Counted from the first letter of the stretch, positions 1-7,914 are shown. The stretch is 9,367 bases of DNA from Treponema sp. UBA3662 (GCA_002373205.1 DFJV01000081.1:1-9367), one strand, 5' to 3'. Made by a program: numbers and translations. The notes: generated from the letters alone by a model not told the origin.

Positions 1-2693
1 GCACTTTCCGCAGCATTCAAAAAGATGTCCGGCTGGGGCTTAGCCTTTATTCCTGCAGAAAAATCCAAGGGCTTAGAAAGGCTGCACTCAAAGTATTTTT
101 CAAGACCCAAAGCCTTTATTATAGCAGGGGCATTTTTGCTTGAAGAAGCAAGCGCGCACGATATTCCTTGAGCGTATGCTTCTTTTAAAAGATTTTCAAT
201 TCCCGGAAGAATGTCGTCTTTGCCAAGAGAAGAAATCAATTCCTTGTAGCGCTCATTTTTTTCGTAGCAGGCCTTGTCCTTTTTTTCCTTGCTCCAGACA
301 ACCTTGTTTGCTTCAAGAATAACAGCAAGAGAGGCCTCTCTGGAAATGCCCAAAAGCCTTTTGTTTATTTCCTGATTAAAGATAAGACCTTCCCTGTCCG
401 CCATCTCTTTCCATGCCCTGTAATGAAGTTCGGCAGTATTAGTGATTACACCGTCAAGGTCAAAGAGAAGGGCCTTTAGCTTTGGTGCAAGACCAAAAGT
501 TTTTTTCTCACCTGCGCCAAGGGTAAATTCAACATTGCGGTGCCTTAGGCTTACCCCCGCACTTTCTTTTCTAAGTGAATATTCGGCAGCATCATGTGTC
601 AAAGTCACGTCAAGAATTGAACCCTTTAGAGCAAGCGAAAACTTTAGCTTTTTCCAAGAAGACGGTATCTGAGGATTGAATGAAAACTTTCCGCCATAGT
701 CAGAGAATCCTGCAAATCCGTAAACCACACTCATCCAGCTTCCTGCCATACATGCAGTATGAATTCCGTCGCGGGAATTTCCGTTCACATCATCAATGTC
801 CATGCGGGCGGTCTTGTTAAAGTATTCAAGAGCCTTTTCCCTCTCGCCGCATACAGATGCCATTATGCTCATTATGCAGTGTGAAAGAGAAGAATCCCCG
901 GTTGTATATTTTTCGTAAAAATTAAAGTTCCTGATTTTTTCTGCAAGCGTAAATCTTCCGCCAAGCAAAAACTGGGCAAGAACCAAGTCTGGCTGCTTTA
1001 AAACCCTGTGGCGGTAAATCACAAGAGGATGGTAATGAAGCAATAGCGGATAATTTTCTTTTGGTGTGTTTTTAAAATCCCAGTCGGTCTTATCCATAAA
1101 AGAATCATCCTGGGGAATAATGCCTGTTTCATCATCATAGGGAATGTACATTTTTTTTGCAGCAAGATTCCATTCATTTTTTTCTTCTTCGCTGGCCTTG
1201 TCTCCTGAACGTTTAAGGGCAATCTCCAGGTTTTCGCGTGCCATCAAATTTGTAAAGGCATTATTGTTTACAATGGCTGTGTATTCATCAGGCCCTGTAA
1301 CATCTTCTATGCAGAAGGCTCCGTCCTTGCTTTTGCTAAAGTGGCCAAGGCTTAGCCACATTCTTGCAGTTTGTGCGCAAAGTTCCTCAACGTCTTTCCT
1401 TTCAAAGCCAAGATCATCCTCGTGGGCATTTAGGTATTTGTTAAGGGCAAAGATTATGTCCGCGTCTATGTGGTACTGGGCAGTTCCGGCAGGAAAATAT
1501 GCAGACGTTTCCTCTCCACTGATTGTGCGCCAGGGGAACAAGGCTCCCTTTAGGTTCATCACACTTGCCCTTTCCAATGCCTTTGGCAAAATGCGTGCCC
1601 TGTATTCCAAAAGGCTTTTTGCAACGAGGGGGAAGGTGTATGTAAAAAGAGGACAGGCATAGCTTTCGCTGTCCCAGAAAAAATGCCCCTCGTAACCTTC
1701 GCTGGACAAGCCTTTTGCCGCAATGGAAGCCCTTCCGTTCCTAGAAGCAGACTGTAGCAGATGAAAAAGGTTGAATTCAAGAGCCTCTTCACTTGCCCTG
1801 TCACCTTCAATCTGAACAAGCGCAACCTTCCAGAATTCCGCAAGAAAATTTTTCTGCTCATCAAGCAGCCTGTCAAAGCCAAGTTCCAAAGCCTTTTTGC
1901 AAGAATCAGAGGACATTTGCTTTAAGGACAAAGCATCCCCATCTTTTTGCCAAACATAAGAAATATATTTTTCAAGGACAAAAGTTTCCCCGCTTTTAAG
2001 GCAAAAGTTTTTTTCTCCGTCAAAATCAAGGCGCTGATTGCCCAGAAAAAATTTGTGGCTGCAAGTTCCCGCAAGAGACAGGGAAGAGTTCACCGTCCGC
2101 GCAAAAAATGCCTGTGGATTTTCCGACTGAATCTGCAAAACCTCGTGGCGGAATTTGGCACCTATTCTTGGGTCGTCCTTTGCAAGAATATTTTTTGCCT
2201 CAACATCAATAAAGCTCTTTAAGCCAAGCTCTACTTCTTTGGAAGAAGTGTTGGTTACGCTGTAGCGGATTGCGGCACAGTCTTCATGCAAAAAAGAAAC
2301 AAGCCTCTCGCTTCTAAGGAAAATTGACCGCGAGCCGTCGTTCCATTCAGTTATGCGTTCAAGACTTCCCTTTTGCGTGTCCAGCGTAAGCAAGTATTTT
2401 TTTATCTTGCCTGTGTCTTCCAAATTAAAGGGAATGGAATCAAGTGTAAGCTCTATGCGTTTTGGATCAGGAAGGTTAACAATTGTCTCGTGGTTCTTTG
2501 CATAACCGTAAGCGCTCTCCCCGTACAAAATTGATTCGCTCTCGTAAAATCCGTTTATGTAAGTTCCCTTGTGGAAAGTTCCGGCTTTTTCTTCCGTGTC
2601 TCCGCGGAATCCAAGGTTTCCGTTTCCAAGTGTAAAAAGAGTTTCGTTTCTCTGTGTTTCGTTTCCGCCAAATTTTTCTGTTGAAAATTTCAT
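1..2693 (-). CDS. GH65 alpha-glucoside phosphorylase fused to beta-phosphoglucomutase (3' end cut by window)
   Basis: Bifunctional cytoplasmic enzyme: an inverting GH65 phosphorylase (disaccharide plus phosphate to beta-glucose 1-phosphate and glucose or another acceptor) joined to a HAD-family beta-phosphoglucomutase that makes glucose 6-phosphate. The frame is open for 897 codons to the window edge. GH65 signs in order: GNGNLGFRG (residues 23-31) in the N-terminal beta-sandwich, GYEGHFFWDSE (to 343) opening the helical barrel, TGPDEY with the expected catalytic Glu470, RHRVLKQPD (561-569), TTGDSSLS (597-604) and DGIHTA (642-647), the last three near the phosphate site. The mutase starts near 738: LLFDLDGVITNTAELH carries nucleophile Asp745 and acid/base Asp747, then GISRE (782-786), ASSSKN (849-854) and KPQPDIF with Lys885. 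The final Mg-binding Glu/Asp motif and roughly 55-60 residues lie beyond the edge. The ATG overlaps the upstream stop as ATGA; AAGGA at 2700-2704 is its ribosome site. The sugar (maltose, trehalose, kojibiose, nigerose and others are possible) cannot be decided from motifs; residues 393-409 of the acceptor-side loop read GEETSAYFPAGTAQYHI. Fusion and families are secure; substrate is not. Confidence 0.93.
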   Translation of the reverse strand, partial: MKFSTEKFGGNETQRNETLFTLGNGNLGFRGDTEEKAGTFHKGTYINGFYESESILYGESAYGYAKNHETIVNLPDPKRIELTLDSIPFNLEDTGKIKKYLLTLDTQKGSLERITEWNDGSRSIFLRSERLVSFLHEDCAAIRYSVTNTSSKEVELGLKSFIDVEAKNILAKDDPRIGAKFRHEVLQIQSENPQAFFARTVNSSLSLAGTCSHKFFLGNQRLDFDGEKNFCLKSGETFVLEKYISYVWQKDGDALSLKQMSSDSCKKALELGFDRLLDEQKNFLAEFWKVALVQIEGDRASEEALEFNLFHLLQSASRNGRASIAAKGLSSEGYEGHFFWDSESYACPLFTYTFPLVAKSLLEYRARILPKALERASVMNLKGALFPWRTISGEETSAYFPAGTAQYHIDADIIFALNKYLNAHEDDLGFERKDVEELCAQTARMWLSLGHFSKSKDGAFCIEDVTGPDEYTAIVNNNAFTNLMARENLEIALKRSGDKASEEEKNEWNLAAKKMYIPYDDETGIIPQDDSFMDKTDWDFKNTPKENYPLLLHYHPLVIYRHRVLKQPDLVLAQFLLGGRFTLAEKIRNFNFYEKYTTGDSSLSHCIMSIMASVCGEREKALEYFNKTARMDIDDVNGNSRDGIHTACMAGSWMSVVYGFAGFSDYGGKFSFNPQIPSSWKKLKFSLALKGSILDVTLTHDAAEYSLRKESAGVSLRHRNVEFTLGAGEKKTFGLAPKLKALLFDLDGVITNTAELHYRAWKEMADREGLIFNQEINKRLLGISREASLAVILEANKVVWSKEKKDKACYEKNERYKELISSLGKDDILPGIENLLKEAYAQGISCALASSSKNAPAIIKALGLEKYFECSLSKPLDFSAGIKAKPQPDIFLNAAES

Positions 2694-4510
2694 ATATTTT
2701 CCTTAAGCCAGCGCACTTCGTAAGGCCCCAAATCTTGCGCAAGATGATTACTGTATTTTTTTCCGCTAAGCAGGTCTGTTGAATTTTCAGACCATGCGTC
2801 TATCTTAAAAGAAGCATTGCTTTCGCTAAAGTTTGCAACCACGTGAATTGTATTCCTTCTGAATGCAAAGACCCGCTTGTCCTGCATAGGATAAAAAAAG
2901 ACTTGGCTTCCGCCCAGCATTTCTTCCTTTGCGCGGAGGCCTATCAGCATCTTTACAAAAGAAGCAAATGTTTTTTGTTCAGGGCATTCACCTTTCCGCT
3001 CCCAATCCGTCTTTATCCTGTGAACCCATCTTGAATCAGAGGACTTGTAAGCACTTTCCCTGTAGCTGTAGTCATTCAGAACAGCACGCTCATCACCTGC
3101 ATACAAAAGAGGAATACCGGGCAGCGCAAAAAGCGTTGCGTACATCATCTTCATTCTTTCAAGGGCCATTTTTTTGTAGAGTTCATTCCCCAAAGAAATA
3201 GCCTGCTCAAGCCCCGAAAGAGATGCCATTGTTCCGCAGATACGGCAGTCACCCGTCTGAGGATTAAGCTGAAAGGCTTCCCCATTTGCAAAGCTTCCCT
3301 CAAAGCGGGCGGTAAAAAATTTGTTCAGGAAGAGGCGGTGGTCGTAGCCATTGATTCCAATAGATGCCGCATCCTCATCAGAAAAAGTCCAGCCTATGTC
3401 GTCATGGCACCTTATGTAGTTAACCCATGCGCAGCCCGCAGGAATACTCCACCTTTTGCCAAGACTTAGAGACAAGAGCCTTGTGTCGCGCGTTGCAATG
3501 CTGTTCCAAAAAAGTGCCATCTGAAGCGGATTGTAGGAAAGAATACATTCATCCTTTCCAATGTACTGAACAACCTGATCGGGATGAACTATGGCCTCGC
3601 TCTTAAAAAGGAGTGAAGGAGCCGCAATTTTTGCCACACATTCAAAGGCTTTTATTAGGGTATGTGCCTTTGGCAAACTTTCACAAGCAGTTCCCTCTTC
3701 CTTCCAGACAAATGCAAGCGCATCCAGACGAAGGACAGACACGCCAAGGTTTGCAATAAAAAGCATTTCCTCTACCATGGCAAGAAAGACTTCCGGGTTT
3801 GAATAATTCAAGTCCCACTGGTAGGAATTGAACGTTGTCCAGACCCAGCCGCCAAGTTCATTAACATAGGTAAAAGAGCCCCGCCTTACCTGGGGGAAAA
3901 TTTCCCGCAAAGATGAATTCCACTTGTCCACGATTTTTTTGTCCCGGTAGACGTAGTAAAAATTTTCATAGAACCCGTCACCGGACAAAGCTTTTTTTGC
4001 CCACTCATGCTCAGAACTCGTATGGTTAAAGACAAAATCCAAAACCAGATGAATTCCTTCCTTGTGAAATTCCCCAGCAAGTTTTTTTAGGTCTTCCATA
4101 GAGCCAAGCTTATCCTGAACCTTGCGGTAAGAGGAAATTGCATAGCCACCGTCGTTCTCTTCCTTGGGGCAGTCAAAGAGCGGCATAAGGTGAACATAAT
4201 TAATTCCCAAGTCCTTTAGGTAAGGAATTTTCTGAACAAGGCCTTTCAAATCTCCCGCAAACAAATCCACGTAAAGCATCATGCCCACGGAATCCTGCCT
4301 TAAATACCAGGGACGGTCATTTCTTTTTGCACACTCAAGGGCCTCTTCGTCATCATCCTTCAAATAAGAAGCGGAACGTTGCTCAGAAGCATCCTTCATG
4401 ATTTTTTGCAGGCGGCCCAAGATGTCGTAAAAATCCCAGCGGTCACCATAGAGAGTGTAAAGCAGGCCAGTCAAATGTGCCATGTTGTCCACAAGCTGCT
4501 CCTTGTACAT
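2690..4510 (-). CDS. Amylosucrase-family glycoside hydrolase (GH13 subfamily 4)
   Basis: Retaining GH13 enzyme of 606 residues, predicted to use sucrose as glucosyl donor, making alpha-glucan or sucrose isomers, or simply hydrolysing it. It has no signal peptide, so it should act on imported sugar in the cytoplasm. Catalytic residues: nucleophile Asp263 in VLRLDALAFVW, acid/base Glu305 in FKSEAIV, transition-state Asp370 in RCHDDIGWTF. Residues matching the sucrose pocket of Neisseria polysaccharea amylosucrase are also present: Asp120 and Tyr123 in NDGGYA, His163 in FNHT, Phe227 in TTFNSYQWDLN, and Arg494 in SSDSRWVHR, the partner of the pocket Asp. The N-terminal helical part is about 24 residues shorter than in that enzyme (636 aa). 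The start at 4510 is preferred because GGAGG lies 6 nt upstream; an in-frame TTG nine codons earlier lacks this. It lies 39 nt after aglG and overlaps the GH65 gene by ATGA. Sucrose phosphorylase (GH13_18) is shorter and lacks this pattern. Whether it polymerises, isomerises or hydrolyses cannot be read from sequence. Confidence 0.9.
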   Translation of the reverse strand: MYKEQLVDNMAHLTGLLYTLYGDRWDFYDILGRLQKIMKDASEQRSASYLKDDDEEALECAKRNDRPWYLRQDSVGMMLYVDLFAGDLKGLVQKIPYLKDLGINYVHLMPLFDCPKEENDGGYAISSYRKVQDKLGSMEDLKKLAGEFHKEGIHLVLDFVFNHTSSEHEWAKKALSGDGFYENFYYVYRDKKIVDKWNSSLREIFPQVRRGSFTYVNELGGWVWTTFNSYQWDLNYSNPEVFLAMVEEMLFIANLGVSVLRLDALAFVWKEEGTACESLPKAHTLIKAFECVAKIAAPSLLFKSEAIVHPDQVVQYIGKDECILSYNPLQMALFWNSIATRDTRLLSLSLGKRWSIPAGCAWVNYIRCHDDIGWTFSDEDAASIGINGYDHRLFLNKFFTARFEGSFANGEAFQLNPQTGDCRICGTMASLSGLEQAISLGNELYKKMALERMKMMYATLFALPGIPLLYAGDERAVLNDYSYRESAYKSSDSRWVHRIKTDWERKGECPEQKTFASFVKMLIGLRAKEEMLGGSQVFFYPMQDKRVFAFRRNTIHVVANFSESNASFKIDAWSENSTDLLSGKKYSNHLAQDLGPYEVRWLKENI

Positions 4511-4516
4511 CCCAAA

Positions 4517-4521
4517 CCTCC
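4517..4521 (-). promoter_or_regulatory. Ribosome binding site fixing the amylosucrase start
   Basis: GGAGG on the minus strand is followed by six bases and the ATG at 4510. It lies inside the longer possible reading that would begin with TTG at 4537, and so argues for the shorter protein. Confidence 0.75.
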
Positions 4522-4549
4522 ATTCAAGCAAAGGCAAGACTTAGCTAAA

Positions 4550-5464
4550 TTAGCCCTTTACAGAACCGGCCAAAAGTCCGCGCACAAAGAATTTTTGCAG
4601 TCCCAAGAAGACAGCCAAAGGAAGAACCATGGAAACAAATGCACCGGCAGTAAGCAAGTGCCAGTCAGTTCCCCTGGTACCGGCCATATTCATCAGGCGA
4701 ACCGTAACAACCTGAAGCTTCTGCCCCGCACCGCTAAGAAATACCAGCGAAACAAGCATGTCGTTCCAAACCCAGATGAACTGGAAGATTGCAAAGGAAG
4801 CAATTGCAGGAACGCTAAGCGGAAGAATCAGGCGCACGAATGTTGTAAAATGGCTTGCTCCGTCAATAAAGGCAGACTCAAGGATTGAACGCGGCAAAGA
4901 CGAAATGTAGTTGTACATCATGTAGGTTGCAAGCGGAAGTCCAAATCCGCAGTGGGCAAGCCAAATGCCAAGGTAGCTTCCGTTAAGGCCAACCTTCTGG
5001 TAGTCGCGCAGAATGGGAATGAGTGAAATCTGAAGGGGGACAACAAGAAGGGCAATGATTATTGCAAACAGAATCTTTCTTCCCTTGAAGCTAAGCCAAG
5101 CAAAACCGTATGCCGCAGCCGCAGCAATAAAAATCGGTATGATTACAGACGGAATGGTTACGGTAACGGAAGACAAAAATGCGCTCGCCATAGTTGCACC
5201 GCGCACAGCCTTTGTTCCCGTAGCAGAGCCAACACTGTAGCGCTGTCCAAAAAGAACCTGGTTGTAGTTGTCCAGAGTAAAAGACTTAAAGTCTGCAAAA
5301 GCCTTCCACCAGCCCGTTGAATTTGTTGCATCGGCAGTTCTGAATGAAGTGATAAAAATTCCAAGTGTTGGTATTGTCCAGAGAATGCAAATTGCAATCA
5401 GCACAAAGGTTATGATTATCCTTGCAGGGGAACAAGATTTTTTTTCCAAAGATTTTGCTTTCAT
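4550..5464 (-). CDS. aglG: Alpha-glucoside ABC transporter, MalG/AglG-type permease
   Basis: Inner-membrane permease of 304 residues, pairing with AglF to form the sugar channel. Six membrane spans are visible, at roughly 15-40, 96-123, 131-153, 165-187, 212-240 and 270-295. The binding-protein-dependent transport signature (EAA loop, the contact for the ATPase) is ESAFIDGASHFTTFVRLILP, residues 196-215, with the conserved Gly at 202. The C-terminal stretch (LTAGAFVSMVLPLAVFLGLQ, then KFFVRGLLAGSVKG) is typical of the AglG branch of MalG-like permeases, as I remember that family. The first periplasmic loop is long (about 41-95), also usual in that branch. Its ATG overlaps the aglF stop as ATGA, and GGAGG at 5472-5476 sits 7 nt upstream, so the two permeases should be translated together. 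The permease call is firm; the alpha-glucoside assignment is from family resemblance and neighbours. Confidence 0.93.
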   Translation of the reverse strand: MKAKSLEKKSCSPARIIITFVLIAICILWTIPTLGIFITSFRTADATNSTGWWKAFADFKSFTLDNYNQVLFGQRYSVGSATGTKAVRGATMASAFLSSVTVTIPSVIIPIFIAAAAAYGFAWLSFKGRKILFAIIIALLVVPLQISLIPILRDYQKVGLNGSYLGIWLAHCGFGLPLATYMMYNYISSLPRSILESAFIDGASHFTTFVRLILPLSVPAIASFAIFQFIWVWNDMLVSLVFLSGAGQKLQVVTVRLMNMAGTRGTDWHLLTAGAFVSMVLPLAVFLGLQKFFVRGLLAGSVKG

Positions 5465-6543
5465 TTGAATGCCTCCCTGTTTTTGAATTCCTTAAGGTTG
5501 TAATAGATGACCGGGCTTACGCCAATCAGTATCAATATTGCTATTGCTGAACCACGTCCGTAATTGTGGAAGGTAAACATCTGCTTGTACTGCTGGGAAG
5601 CAAGAACCTCCGTTCCAAAAAGGCCGTTGGTCATAGAATAAACTATGTCAAAGCACTTTAGGGCAGCAAGAAGAATCGTGGTAGAAACGCTTATTATAGA
5701 AGCCCTGATGTTTGGAATTACAATCTGCATAAGGATTCTAAATTCCCCGGCACCGTCAATTCGCGCAGCCTCTATCATGTCTTCGGGGACAGCCTTGAGG
5801 GCGGCAGAAAGAACGACAAGTGCAAACCCTGTCTGAAGCCATACGAAAATGGCAATCAGAAAAAGATTGTTCCAGGGGGCGTTGCCAAGCCAGTTCTTTG
5901 GCTCTCCACCAAATGCAACCACCACTGCATTCAAAAGGCCTGTCTGTTCAGCCCCGCCAAATTTTGCCGAGTACATGAATTTAAAGATGACGCCTGCACC
6001 CACAAGGGAAATGGACATGGGCAAAAAGATAAAAGTCTTTGCTGTCTTTTCTATTGCAGACCTTTCCGCAAGGATTGCAGCCACAAGCCCAAAGACAACG
6101 CTAAAGCCTGTTCCGCATACAAGCCAAATCAGCGTGTTGCGGATGGAAACCAGCATTGAGCGGTCGGTAAACAAAAACTTGTAGTTATCCAGCCCAACAA
6201 ATTTGGAAGCGCCCTTGTCCAAAAAGCTAAGGTAAAGGGAGCGCATGGTAGGCAAAAAGAGGTACCAGCCCATTATCAATACTGCAGGCCCTATAAAAAT
6301 ATAGGGAACAATTCTATTGTAAACCTTTGTAGGAAAAAGCCCGGCCAAAAGGTTCAATGAATAAAAAATAAGGATTACGCTCAAAACTCCCCATACAACG
6401 GCAATAAGCGTCGTAGGAATTTGAGCAAGCGCATTTCCCTTTAGCAAGATGAATCCGCCAAGAGAAATGGCAAGCGTTGCAATAAGCGTCAAAAAAGTTT
6501 TTAACAAGTTGTTGGCGCACAAGCGGCTTACAGTTACAGGCAT
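5461..6543 (-). CDS. aglF: Alpha-glucoside ABC transporter, MalF/AglF-type permease
   Basis: Inner-membrane permease of 360 residues and partner of AglG. Eight hydrophobic spans are visible (about 15-34, 42-69, 77-100, 136-159, 170-190, 225-250, 281-304, 332-349), so it has the two extra N-terminal spans seen in long MalF proteins. The EAA loop begins EAARIDGAGEFRILMQIVIP (258-277). The segment KCFDIVYSMTNGLFGTEVLA (296-315) and the ending NYGRGSAIAILILIG are characteristic, as I recall, of the AglF group that carries sucrose, trehalose and maltose. The start at 6543 is chosen because AGGAGG lies 4 nt upstream; the in-frame extension up to 6597 would run through that ribosome site and adds 18 untypical residues. 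It follows aglE after an 84-nt spacer holding a hairpin, which may let the binding protein be made in excess. Confidence 0.93.
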   Translation of the reverse strand: MPVTVSRLCANNLLKTFLTLIATLAISLGGFILLKGNALAQIPTTLIAVVWGVLSVILIFYSLNLLAGLFPTKVYNRIVPYIFIGPAVLIMGWYLFLPTMRSLYLSFLDKGASKFVGLDNYKFLFTDRSMLVSIRNTLIWLVCGTGFSVVFGLVAAILAERSAIEKTAKTFIFLPMSISLVGAGVIFKFMYSAKFGGAEQTGLLNAVVVAFGGEPKNWLGNAPWNNLFLIAIFVWLQTGFALVVLSAALKAVPEDMIEAARIDGAGEFRILMQIVIPNIRASIISVSTTILLAALKCFDIVYSMTNGLFGTEVLASQQYKQMFTFHNYGRGSAIAILILIGVSPVIYYNLKEFKNREAFK

Positions 6544-6581
6544 TTTTCCTCCTTTAGTCTGTAAAACTAAAACTAATTTAT

Positions 6582-6614
6582 AAAACAGGCGCATCATTTT
6601 GACACGCCCGTTTT
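6582..6614 (-). promoter_or_regulatory. Intercistronic hairpin between aglE and aglF
   Basis: In the transcript, AAAACGGGCG (6614-6605) can pair with CGCCUGUUUU (6591-6582): ten pairs including one G-U, with a 13-nt loop. It lies 13 nt after the aglE stop and 38 nt before the aglF start. The U-run is part of the stem and then changes to AUAAAUU, so full termination is unlikely. Partial termination or protection of upstream aglE mRNA from 3' decay, as at the malE-malF junction of E. coli, would make more binding protein than permease. Confidence 0.55.
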
Positions 6615-6627
6615 TACTGCAAATCGC

Positions 6628-7914
6628 TTACTGCGGCCAAGTCTGGTCTATAACCTTAAGGGCCTGCTCTGCACTTTCTGCACCGCTAACATAGTTCACC
6701 ATGCCGGTCCAGAAGGAACCAGAACCAACTTCCGTAGGCATAAGGTCAGATGCGTCAAAGCGGAAGACGCTTGCATTAACAAGAACCTTTGCAATTTCCT
6801 TTTCAAGGGAATTTCCATAGTCAGCAAAGTTCTGATTCTTGTGGGGGAAGAGGGCACCGCCAATCTTTGCCCAAGGAGCACATGCTTCCCAAGTAGTAAG
6901 GAAAATCATGAACTCTTCAACACCCTTCTTGTCCGTAAAGGCAACAAACTGGTCGCCACCGCCAAGAACAGGAGTTCCCCATTTTTCATCAACAGAAGGA
7001 AGGGCAAATACGCCAACGTTGTTTTCCAAGTCCGCCTGAACTTCTTCCTGCATAAAGCCTGTAATAAAGTTGCCCTGGCGGTTCATCATTGCAGCTGGTG
7101 GATTTTCAAAGATAGGCTTTACGCTGTCTCCGTAGCTAAGTGTTACGATGTTTGCAGGGCCACCGTAAACATACTTGGGGTTAAGCCAAATGTCGCCGCA
7201 CATTTTAAGGGCCTTTACAACAGCGGGATCATCAAAGGCAATTTCGTGGTTAACCCACTTGTCGTAAACATCAGGGCCTGCAGTACGCAGCATCAAGTCT
7301 TCAAGCCAGTCTGTTCCAGCCCAGCCAGTAGCGGCACCGCTTTCAAAACCAACTGACCAGGGAACGATACCGTCAGAAACCATCTTGTCCTGCAATGTCT
7401 TTAGTTCATTCCATGTCTTGGGAACTGAATATCCCCTCTTGCTCCATTCCTTTTTGTTGTACCAGACAAAGCTCTTTGCGTTAACGCGGTGGAATACGCC
7501 GTAAACCTTGCCGTCATTACCCGTGCCAAGTTCCTTCCAGACAGGAGCGTAGTTTGCATCAATTGCCTTTACAACATTGGCGGAAAGGGGCTTTAAGTAA
7601 CCCGCCGCCGCAAAACGCTTCATTGTACCAGGCTGGGGAAGGGCCGCAACATCCGGTGGAGTTCCAGCTTCCGTCTGAACCTGAATCTGAACTTCAAAGT
7701 CGGGGCTTCCCTCGTAAACAACATTGTATCCTGTCTTTTCGTTAAAGATTTTTATAATCTCCTCAAAGCGGGCCTGCTCTTCGCCACGGAAGGCACCCTG
7801 AACAAGAATGGTCTTGTCCCCATCACCACCAGAAGCTGCCTGCTCCTTCTTTGAGCATCCTGCGAGTGCCAAAAGCGCAAAAGAAAGCGCAAGGGCTCCA
7901 AATAACTTTTTCAT
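6628..7914 (-). CDS. aglE: Alpha-glucoside ABC transporter solute-binding lipoprotein (AglE-type)
   Basis: Substrate-binding protein of 428 residues, family 1 extracellular solute-binding fold (COG1653 type). A lipoprotein signal ends in LALAGC, so Cys20 should be lipidated and the protein anchored to a membrane; a short polar linker follows. The mature start (ILVQGAFRGEEQARFEEI, then EKTGYNVVYEGSPDFEVQIQ and APPDVA-like TPPDVAALPQPG) matches the alpha-glucoside-binding AglE group as I remember it, more than the maltodextrin MalE group. Many Trp and Tyr residues in the middle and C-terminal parts fit sugar stacking. The start at 7914 is set by AGGAGG 5 nt upstream and by the lysine-rich signal start MKKLF; the upstream in-frame TTG at 7959 would bury the signal. 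It is the first transporter gene after lacI, possibly with its own weak promoter. The exact sugar is not readable; sucrose fits the neighbouring GH13 enzyme, and trehalose or maltose would fit GH65. Confidence 0.92.
   Translation of the reverse strand: MKKLFGALALSFALLALAGCSKKEQAASGGDGDKTILVQGAFRGEEQARFEEIIKIFNEKTGYNVVYEGSPDFEVQIQVQTEAGTPPDVAALPQPGTMKRFAAAGYLKPLSANVVKAIDANYAPVWKELGTGNDGKVYGVFHRVNAKSFVWYNKKEWSKRGYSVPKTWNELKTLQDKMVSDGIVPWSVGFESGAATGWAGTDWLEDLMLRTAGPDVYDKWVNHEIAFDDPAVVKALKMCGDIWLNPKYVYGGPANIVTLSYGDSVKPIFENPPAAMMNRQGNFITGFMQEEVQADLENNVGVFALPSVDEKWGTPVLGGGDQFVAFTDKKGVEEFMIFLTTWEACAPWAKIGGALFPHKNQNFADYGNSLEKEIAKVLVNASVFRFDASDLMPTEVGSGSFWTGMVNYVSGAESAEQALKVIDQTWPQ

Noticed and set aside
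1240..1330. Loss of the catalytic acid in GH65
   Set aside because: I first suspected it at the AGTAQYH stretch, but the acid belongs to the TGPDEY motif, which is intact (Glu470).
1144..1662. 172-codon plus-strand open frame
   Set aside because: It lies antisense to the GH65 catalytic domain, whose motifs are all intact; its own product shows no family signs.
2690..4510. Sucrose phosphorylase, trehalose synthase or plain alpha-amylase as the GH13 identity
   Set aside because: The NDGGYA, TTFNSYQWDLN, FKSEAIV and RCHDDIGWTF motifs and the SSDSRW arginine follow the amylosucrase pattern; sucrose phosphorylases are about 100 residues shorter.
4511..4537. Longer amylosucrase starting with TTG
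   Set aside because: The GGAGG ribosome site for the ATG at 4510 lies inside the extension, and the added nine residues have no family support.
4379..4888. 169-codon plus-strand open frame across the aglG/amylosucrase junction
   Set aside because: Antisense to two secure genes, highly basic low-complexity product, no convincing ribosome site or family resemblance.
6544..6597. Longer AglF starting 18 codons upstream
   Set aside because: It would run through the AGGAGG site and the foot of the intercistronic hairpin, adding residues not expected before the first membrane span.
6841..7356. 171-codon plus-strand open frame
   Set aside because: Shadow of aglE in another frame; no recognisable protein features.
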